From Hydrogenophaga sp. (lineage in GTDB: Bacteria > Pseudomonadota > Gammaproteobacteria > Burkholderiales > Burkholderiaceae): a stretch of DNA of 5,742 nucleotides. This document shows, piece by piece, positions 1 through 4,734 of this stretch. The stretch covers positions 1 to 5,742 of the forward strand of contig JALOSH010000152.1 of the NCBI GenBank assembly GCA_025458545.1, read 5' to 3'. Under the pieces are notes generated by a model that saw only the letters and a list, made by a program, of their open reading frames with translations, did no database searches and was not told the DNA's origin. The translations under genes and the position numbers were made by a program. The number at the start of each line of letters is the position of its first letter. Positions within the stretch are counted from its first letter, which is position 1.

Positions 1-167
1 GCCGCCCAGCGCGGCTGGGCCTGCTGGGCGGCGCTGATGGCGTCCGCTGTCTGGGCGCTGCTCGCGCGGCTGTATTCGCCCACCACATCCCGGGTGTCCG
101 AGGGGTTGATGTTCCGGCAGGCGTCCGGGCCTGCGACCCACTCGCCGGCGATGTGGTTGGCTTGCAT
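1..167 (-). CDS. NAD(P)-dependent aldehyde dehydrogenase, N-terminal fragment (cut by left window edge)
   Basis: The first 55 codons of an aldehyde dehydrogenase, read from an ATG at 167-165 to the window edge. The protein begins MQANHIAGEWVAG and continues with an INPSDT..VVGEY segment near residues 20-32. This is the typical N-terminal beta-strand region of the ALDH superfamily ('YINGEWV...NPSDT.DVVG.Y'). That wording resembles the alpha-ketoglutaric semialdehyde dehydrogenase (YcbD-like) branch more than the HpaE branch. The catalytic Glu and Cys lie outside the window, so activity cannot be judged. The ATG sits 8 bases after the stop of the Bug gene and has no clear Shine-Dalgarno sequence, so translation may be coupled to that gene. 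By context it may oxidise a semialdehyde late in the pathway, for example succinic semialdehyde from an HpaI-type aldolase; that is inference. Family assignment is fairly sure, the subfamily is not. Confidence 0.8.
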   Translation of the reverse strand, partial: MQANHIAGEWVAGPDACRNINPSDTRDVVGEYSRASSAQTADAISAAQQAQPRWA

Positions 168-175
168 GGCGACGA

Positions 176-1159
176 TCAGGATTCGGCGGTGAACCCGATG
201 GCTTTGACGATGGGGCCCCAGCGCTCGGTATCGGCCTTGAGCATGGCGGCCAGCTCGGCCGGGGTGGACGAGCGGGCTTCCAGGCCCATGGTGCCCAGCC
301 CTGCGATGACGTCCGGGGCTGCCAGCGCGGCGCGGATCGCTGCGTTGGCGCGCTGGACGACGTCGGCCGACGCCTGGGCGGGCAGGTAGAAGCCGAACCA
401 TTCGCGGAACACCAGGTCCTTGTAGCCTTGCTCCACCAGGGTGGGCACATTGGGGTGGAACTTGTTGCGCTTGGATCCGCTGGTGGCCAGCACCCGCAGC
501 CTGCCGCCCGCCAGGTGAGGCAGGAACTCGCCGACCGGGCCCGACACGGCAGAGATCTGGCCACCGAGCAGGTCGACGATGGCGGGCTGGGTACCTCTGA
601 AGCCGATGTGCTGCAGTTCCACCTTGCCGGCACGGCCGATGAGCTCGCCGACGAAGTGCGGTACCGAGCCAGGCGCTGGCGATCCGAAGTTGGCCCCCTG
701 CTTGTTGGCGCCGGCCCAGGCCAGGAATTCCGGAACGTTGGTGACGCTGGCGGGCACACTGGGTCCCACGACAAACCCCATGTCGAACTCCACGCCGAGC
801 GACACCGGCGTCACATCGGTGGCCGGGTCGTAGGGCAACCTGCGGTAGGTGTGGGGGTAGATGCCCAGCATGGACATGGGCGTGACCAGCAGGGTGGTGC
901 CGTCGGGGGCGGCGGCTTTGAGGGTGGACACGGCGATCTGGCCACCGGCGCCGGGCTTGTTCTCCACCACCACGGCGCGGGCGTAGCTGCCGTTGATGTG
1001 GTTGGCGACGCGGCGTGCCAGGGTGTCGACCGTGCCGCCGGGGGCGAATCCGGCAAGGATCTTGGCGGTGTCCAGGCCCTGGGCTCGACCGATCAAGGGC
1101 AGGGTGGTGGCGGCAGCGCCCAGGGCCAATTGCAGCAGTTCACGGCGTTGGAAGTTCAT
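176..1159 (-). CDS. Bug-family (TctC-like) periplasmic solute-binding protein with Tat-like signal peptide
   Basis: A 327-residue extracytoplasmic binding protein of the tripartite tricarboxylate transporter type. Residues 1-26 form a signal peptide: MNFQRREL gives a twin-arginine-like motif at R5-R6, followed by a hydrophobic stretch rich in Leu and Ala, with likely cleavage after GRA (A26). The mature part carries family hallmarks in order: a FAPGGTVD loop near residues 38-45, VVENKPGAGGQ near 69-79, APDGTTLLV, a GFRGTQPAIVDLLGGQ segment in the middle, and an RVLATSG..R...PNVPTLVEQGY stretch in the second lobe. Length is normal for Bug proteins. They usually bind small carboxylates, and related proteins bind aromatic acids. 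The start at 1159 has a strong AAGGAGA ribosome site. No TctA or TctB membrane gene is in view, so it is an orphan here, as is common in Burkholderiales. The ligand is unknown; context suggests a product of the esterase or a pathway substrate. Confidence 0.95.
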   Translation of the reverse strand: MNFQRRELLQLALGAAATTLPLIGRAQGLDTAKILAGFAPGGTVDTLARRVANHINGSYARAVVVENKPGAGGQIAVSTLKAAAPDGTTLLVTPMSMLGIYPHTYRRLPYDPATDVTPVSLGVEFDMGFVVGPSVPASVTNVPEFLAWAGANKQGANFGSPAPGSVPHFVGELIGRAGKVELQHIGFRGTQPAIVDLLGGQISAVSGPVGEFLPHLAGGRLRVLATSGSKRNKFHPNVPTLVEQGYKDLVFREWFGFYLPAQASADVVQRANAAIRAALAAPDVIAGLGTMGLEARSSTPAELAAMLKADTERWGPIVKAIGFTAES

Positions 1160-1166
1160 GGTGTGT

Positions 1167-1171
1167 CTCCT
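1167..1171 (-). promoter_or_regulatory. Ribosome binding site of the Bug protein gene
   Basis: AGGAG within AAAAGGAGA, 7 bases before the ATG at 1159. It supports this start and shows that the gene has its own strong translation signal although it follows the FAH-fold gene by 45 bases. Confidence 0.8.
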
Positions 1172-1204
1172 TTTGGTGGGGTGGGTTGGCGAGGGAAAAC
1201 GGAA

Positions 1205-2140
1205 TCAGGTGAGCGCTTTGGACTGGCGCAGGTTGTCTTTGAACACATCGGGCACGCGCTCGTCGAAACCGAGCGCGACGCGTTGCACTTCCGGGCTGTC
1301 GGTGGGTGCATGGCCCACGCCCAGCGCTGCGGCACGCGGCGCGGCGATGGCGGTGACGGTACCGCTGACGCGGCCGATGCCGGTGATTTCGCACTCGACG
1401 ACCTGTCCCGGATCGACCGAACGCGAGTGGCAAGGCGTGCCCATCAGGATCACGTCGCCCGGCACCAGGGTGATGTGGCGCGCCAGATCGGCGATCACGT
1501 AGTGCGGACCCCAGATGGTCTCGTCACCGATGTGCGCTTCCTGCACCACCAGACCGTTCACATAGGTGCGCAGGGTCTGCTCGAACAGGTTGACGCCGCG
1601 CACGATGCCTGGGCCGATCGGCAGCAAGGTGTCGGCGCCCTTGACGCGCAGCATGCTGCCCTGGTCGGTGTCGCGGAAGTCCTGCAGGCCCATGTCGAGT
1701 GCCGGGCAGAAGCCTTCGATGAAATCCCAGGCCTCGTCGGGGGTGACGTTGCGGCAAGTCTTGCCGATCACCACGGCGTACTCGCCTTCGTAGTTGAGGT
1801 ACTGGCAGTCGGCCGGTTTGAGGATCTGGCCCTTGTGACCGTTCAGCGAGGTCGGCGGCTTGGTGAAGTAGGTCGGCGTTTCGGTGGGCTTGTGCTTGTT
1901 GCGCGTTTCGAAACTGCGCGAGCTGTACGAGATGTGCACCGCGATGATCTTGCTCGGGTTCACCGGCGGCAGGTAGCTCGCTGCTTCGGCGTCCACCACG
2001 CGGCCATCGTCCAGGCGCAACTGGCCATCGTCCTGCATCGTTCCCCAGAACGCGGAGCCACCGATCAACACGCGCCGCCGCTCGACGCGGGGCCCCTGCA
2101 TCACGGCCGGGATTTGTTGGAAGGGAAATTCGAAGTTCAT
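1205..2140 (-). CDS. Fumarylacetoacetate hydrolase-fold protein, HpaG/HpcE-like isomerase/decarboxylase
   Basis: A 311-residue single-domain FAH-family enzyme, probably cytoplasmic. In the homoprotocatechuate pathway relatives decarboxylate and isomerise the dicarboxylated ring-cleavage product. Residues 1-60 form an N-terminal segment. The FAH core runs from about 61 (PPVNPSKIIAV) to 265. Metal ligands are visible: E118 and E120 in LNYEGEYAVVIGK, and D149 in PALDMGLQD, with the 29-residue spacing also seen in FAHD1 and HpcE. LRVKGADTLLPIGP (165-177) and the ILMGTP turn (231-236) are also conserved. The lid motif usually read as NYxxHxxE is SYSSRSFE here (71-78), so the family His is Arg75. 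Residues 266-311 are an extra C-terminal tail. ATG at 2140 overlaps the dioxygenase stop (ATGA), preceded by AGGA 6 bases upstream. E. coli HpcE is a two-domain fusion of 429 residues; this is one domain. Exact reaction uncertain. Confidence 0.9.
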   Translation of the reverse strand: MNFEFPFQQIPAVMQGPRVERRRVLIGGSAFWGTMQDDGQLRLDDGRVVDAEAASYLPPVNPSKIIAVHISYSSRSFETRNKHKPTETPTYFTKPPTSLNGHKGQILKPADCQYLNYEGEYAVVIGKTCRNVTPDEAWDFIEGFCPALDMGLQDFRDTDQGSMLRVKGADTLLPIGPGIVRGVNLFEQTLRTYVNGLVVQEAHIGDETIWGPHYVIADLARHITLVPGDVILMGTPCHSRSVDPGQVVECEITGIGRVSGTVTAIAAPRAAALGVGHAPTDSPEVQRVALGFDERVPDVFKDNLRQSKALT

Positions 2141-3075
2141 GCGTTTTCCTGGCGGGCGCTGAAAGCGAATTCGCTGCCTGCGGCGGCGGCCTGTTCGCTC
2201 ACTTGCGGCTTGGTGTCGAACCAGATGTGGATATTCCCGGTGCCGCGCGCATTCTCGTAGGCCGACAAGGGTTCCCCCTGAGCACGGCAGGCCGCACCGC
2301 CCATGGCGCCGACCATCTGCAGGTAATGGGCGCCAAAGGCCTCCCAGGGCTTCTGGCGGTAGTCGTCGTTCCAGCGCTCCAGGATCAGGTCGTGCCGCCC
2401 TTGGCGCATGAGTTCGATGGCCGCCTTGTCGCTCTCGATGTTCTCGGGCCGCGAAACGTTGCTCTCGTGGAAGATGCGCGGATTGTTGGGCTTCCAGTCG
2501 ATGTTGTTGAACTTGTGGCTGAGTGCGCCGGAGGCCAGCAGCACCATGCGCAGATTGCTGCGTCGGATCGCTTCCCCGATGGTTTCGCCAGACGTCACGA
2601 AATGCGGCCAGTCGCAGTTCTGACACGAACTGGCCGTGACCACCGGCAGATGGGCCTGCTCCAGCCGCAACTGCTTGACCAGGTTGATGGTGGCGTACTG
2701 GCGTCCCAGGTCGGGGTGGGCGATGACGCGGTTGTAGCCGCCGCGTTCGCGCGATACCGCTTCGATCTGCAAGGCCAGGCCAGGGTGGCCCTGATAGTCA
2801 TACGGCACACCGTGCAGGTACCAGGGCATCTCGTCAGAGATATAGGTGCCGGTGTAGCGCTCGCCGCCGTCGACCAGGTGGTAGCCGGTGGTGAACCAGT
2901 GCGAATCAAAGATCATCACCACGTCGGGCGCGACGTCCAGGATCTTTTTCCGCAACCGGGCGTAGCCCGGGATCAGGTCCGAGTCGGTACCGGCGCCTTG
3001 CAGCACGCGGAACTCCTCACACTGCATCAGGCCGGGGTGGTGCGACACCATTGCGGCGCCTACGATATGTCCCAT
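2137..3075 (-). CDS. Class III extradiol ring-cleavage dioxygenase (LigB fold), HpcB/HpaD-like
   Basis: A 312-residue non-haem Fe(II) extradiol dioxygenase of the LigB superfamily, which opens catecholic rings next to the hydroxyls using O2. It is closest in pattern to 3,4-dihydroxyphenylacetate 2,3-dioxygenase (HpcB/HpaD). Predicted metal ligands are His12 (SHHPG, 11-15), His59 (IFDSHW, 55-60) and Glu245 (PWEAFG, 243-248). The acid/base His is His187 in ASGALSHKF (181-189). The TYISDEMPW segment (77-85) matches 'VYTSNELPH' of HpcB. It is about 30 residues longer than E. coli HpcB (283), with a polar, Ala-rich C-terminal end from about 289. A CxxC pair (C151, C154) sits in the core. The ATG at 3075 is chosen because AGGAG lies 8 bases upstream; an in-frame ATG at 3102 has none. 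Its stop overlaps the next gene by 4 bases, so ring cleavage and FAH-fold enzymes are translationally linked. Substrate not determinable from sequence. Confidence 0.92.
   Translation of the reverse strand: MGHIVGAAMVSHHPGLMQCEEFRVLQGAGTDSDLIPGYARLRKKILDVAPDVVMIFDSHWFTTGYHLVDGGERYTGTYISDEMPWYLHGVPYDYQGHPGLALQIEAVSRERGGYNRVIAHPDLGRQYATINLVKQLRLEQAHLPVVTASSCQNCDWPHFVTSGETIGEAIRRSNLRMVLLASGALSHKFNNIDWKPNNPRIFHESNVSRPENIESDKAAIELMRQGRHDLILERWNDDYRQKPWEAFGAHYLQMVGAMGGAACRAQGEPLSAYENARGTGNIHIWFDTKPQVSEQAAAAGSEFAFSARQENA
2147..2150 (-). promoter_or_regulatory. Ribosome binding site of the FAH-fold gene, inside the dioxygenase gene
   Basis: AGGA (in CCAGGAAAA) lies 6 bases before the ATG at 2140 and inside the last codons of the dioxygenase. 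Together with the ATGA stop/start overlap at 2137-2140 it points to coupled translation of the two enzymes. Confidence 0.6.
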
Positions 3076-3083
3076 TTGGGGTG

Positions 3084-3088
3084 CTCCT
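3084..3088 (-). promoter_or_regulatory. Ribosome binding site that fixes the dioxygenase start
   Basis: AGGAG lies 8 bases before the ATG at 3075. An in-frame ATG 27 bases further upstream (3102) has no such site and would add nine residues not expected before the conserved MGHIVGAA-type beginning. The protein is therefore annotated as starting at 3075. Confidence 0.8.
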
Positions 3089-3092
3089 ATGG

Positions 3093-3109
3093 GCTGCCTC
3101 ATCGGCAGC
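3093..3109. repeat. Short intercistronic inverted repeat (6-bp stem, 5-base loop)
   Basis: GCTGCC and GGCAGC flank a 5-base loop in the 37-base gap between the esterase stop and the dioxygenase ribosome site. In the transcript the hairpin would end just before CCCATAGGAG. There is no U-run after it, so it is not a standard intrinsic terminator. It could modulate translation or mRNA stability, or be chance in GC-rich DNA. Confidence 0.35.
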
Positions 3110-3112
3110 GGA

Positions 3113-4693
3113 TCAGTTGAATACCTTGCCCGCCCAGAGCTGGCGCCGCTCGGCCAGCGGGTCGAGCACCACGCTGGAGCTGGTGTCGAAACGCATGGTC
3201 GGTCGCGTGGCCAGTTCGTAGCGAGCCCAACCGGGATCGCCGGTTTTCACAAAACGCAGCCAGTGACCGAACATGGTGTCGGCCAGGGGCTGGTGGCCGG
3301 TGCCGCCGAGGAAGGGCCCTGCTTGCTGGCTGGTCAGGGTGTTGAACACGAAGGGCACGTCCACCACATGCCCTGCGCCCAGTCGCCCGCCAAAGCCCGG
3401 CGACTGCCAGGCGAAGTGGTAGTTCCAGGTGGGTGCTCCCGCCGCCACGCGGTTCTCGGCGAAGCGCAGTGCGGGCATGCGGAAGGTGCTGTCGGATTCG
3501 AAGGCGGCCAGCATGTCACCGGGCGATGCGTTGGGGCGCACCTGGGCATACACCTGCGCCGCGTTCTCGGGCAGGTTGGCGCCTCTGACCGCACCTGCGA
3601 ACGCCGGTGCCGCAATGCGGTCGATGGCGCCGCCGGGCAACAGGTAGAGGCGGGCCTCGTCGTCGGTGCTGCCCACCAGCAAGGGCATGTCGCGCCGCGC
3701 ATGCCGCGTCAGCGAGGCCAGTGGCGGGTTGGTCACGACCGTTCCATCGACCACGGGGAGATAGGGTGGTTGTCCACCGATGGCACCCCACTTGGCGCGG
3801 TCGCGCAGGTCGGCCACCATGCGTTCGGTGGCGGTGATGACCGCGGCGATGGGCACGCTTGCGAAGCCTTGCGCGGTGGGTTCGACCTTCAGTTCGGCGG
3901 CGGTGGCCACGGCGATGCGCCGCGCCTGCTCGGGCGTGAAGTGGTTCTGCGGCGGGCTCTGCGCAATCGCCTTGTGGAACAGACCCTTCGCCGCTGGCAT
4001 GCCCATGAGGGCCAGCACGCTCTGCGCGCCCGCGGACTGGCCCGCCAGGGTGACCTTGCCGGGATCACCCCCGAAGGCAGCAATGTTCTGCTTCACCCAT
4101 TGCAAGGCGGCCACCTGGTCCAGATAGCCGCGGTTGGGCGGCATGCCTTCGACCCACATGAAGCCATCGATACCCACGCGGTAGTTGACGGTGACCACCA
4201 CCACGCCTTCGCGGGCATAGGCGCTGCCGTCGTACCAGGTTTCACTGGCGTTGACCCGGTAGAACGCGCCGCCGGGAAGCCAGACCAGCACGGGAGCGTT
4301 TCTGGCATTCACCGGGGCCCAGATATTGATGGTCAGGTCGTCGGGCTCGCCGGCCAGACCGCCACCGGGTGCGCGCGATGGCTGCGGTGGCATGGGGCCT
4401 GCGCTGGTGGCATCGCGGACACCGGGCCAGGCGGGCATGGGTTGCGGGGCCTTGAACCGGTTGGCGGCGACATAGGGGTTGGCCGCATAGGGCACGGCCA
4501 GGAAGCGCAGTACCGGGCCTGTTCGTTGGCCTTTCAGCTGGCCCTGTGCCACGGTGGCGATGGGCGTGTCGCCGGTGGCGCCGGTGATGGCCTTGGCCCC
4601 TGGTGCGGCGCAGCCCGCCAGCCCCAGGCTGCCCAGCCCCAGGGCGGCGCCCGCGCCCAACCATTCGCGTCGGTTCCAGTGTTGTCTGTTCAT
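3113..4693 (-). CDS. Type-B carboxylesterase/lipase family, Tat-exported lipoprotein
   Basis: A 526-residue alpha/beta-hydrolase of the carboxylesterase type B (para-nitrobenzyl esterase) family, which hydrolyses carboxylic esters. The N-terminus has a twin-arginine motif (NRREWL, 7-12), a Gly/Ala/Leu-rich core and a lipobox LAGC ending at Cys28, so it is predicted to be a Tat-exported lipoprotein. Catalytic residues: Ser220 in AGQSAG (217-222) following the family stretch FGGDPGKVTL; Glu346 in STDDEAR; His442 in GAGHVVDVPFVF (439-450). NYRVG..GF (170-178) is also conserved. The oxyanion-hole motif, usually HGG(G/A)F, is PGGAF (140-144), and the usual EDCL before the LNIW strand is PDDL (117-120). 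Start at 4693 has AGGAG 6 bases upstream. It lies 41 bases after the aldehyde dehydrogenase and 37 before the dioxygenase, so it is within the catabolic operon. An aromatic ester substrate is inferred from context; it could have a broader specificity. Confidence 0.93.
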   Translation of the reverse strand: MNRQHWNRREWLGAGAALGLGSLGLAGCAAPGAKAITGATGDTPIATVAQGQLKGQRTGPVLRFLAVPYAANPYVAANRFKAPQPMPAWPGVRDATSAGPMPPQPSRAPGGGLAGEPDDLTINIWAPVNARNAPVLVWLPGGAFYRVNASETWYDGSAYAREGVVVVTVNYRVGIDGFMWVEGMPPNRGYLDQVAALQWVKQNIAAFGGDPGKVTLAGQSAGAQSVLALMGMPAAKGLFHKAIAQSPPQNHFTPEQARRIAVATAAELKVEPTAQGFASVPIAAVITATERMVADLRDRAKWGAIGGQPPYLPVVDGTVVTNPPLASLTRHARRDMPLLVGSTDDEARLYLLPGGAIDRIAAPAFAGAVRGANLPENAAQVYAQVRPNASPGDMLAAFESDSTFRMPALRFAENRVAAGAPTWNYHFAWQSPGFGGRLGAGHVVDVPFVFNTLTSQQAGPFLGGTGHQPLADTMFGHWLRFVKTGDPGWARYELATRPTMRFDTSSSVVLDPLAERRQLWAGKVFN

Positions 4694-4699
4694 GTCTGT

Positions 4700-4704
4700 C
4701 TCCT
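4700..4704 (-). promoter_or_regulatory. Ribosome binding site of the carboxylesterase gene
   Basis: AGGAG lies 6 bases before the ATG at 4693. It decides the start: the open frame continues upstream into the aldehyde dehydrogenase gene, but only this ATG is followed directly by a Tat/lipoprotein signal sequence. Confidence 0.8.
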
Positions 4705-4734
4705 GTGGTTGTGAAAGACCGATGGACTGCGATC

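Noticed and set aside
428..2260. Long plus-strand open frame (610 codons) opposite the Bug, FAH-fold and dioxygenase genes
   Set aside because: Its translation is rich in His, Gly, Val and Arg with no recognisable domain, and it spans three well-supported minus-strand genes and their junctions. This is a typical antisense shadow in GC-rich DNA.
2141..2626. Upstream extension of the FAH-fold frame, which would give a 473-residue protein resembling the size of two-domain HpcE
   Set aside because: The added 162 residues show no FAH domain and are a shadow of the dioxygenase gene; the ATG at 2140 has a ribosome site and the typical ATGA coupling.
3093..3109. Intrinsic terminator between esterase and dioxygenase
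   Set aside because: The stem is only 6 bp and no T-run follows it on the transcribed strand, so it is listed only as a short inverted repeat.
2203..3120. Plus-strand open frame of 305 codons opposite the dioxygenase
   Set aside because: It is a shadow of the dioxygenase gene with no family resemblance, while the minus strand carries all metal ligands and a strong ribosome site.
3089..4714. Long plus-strand open frame (541 codons) opposite the esterase
   Set aside because: It is low-complexity in composition with no motif or family signal, and it mirrors almost exactly the extent of the esterase gene, which has a complete catalytic triad and signal peptide.
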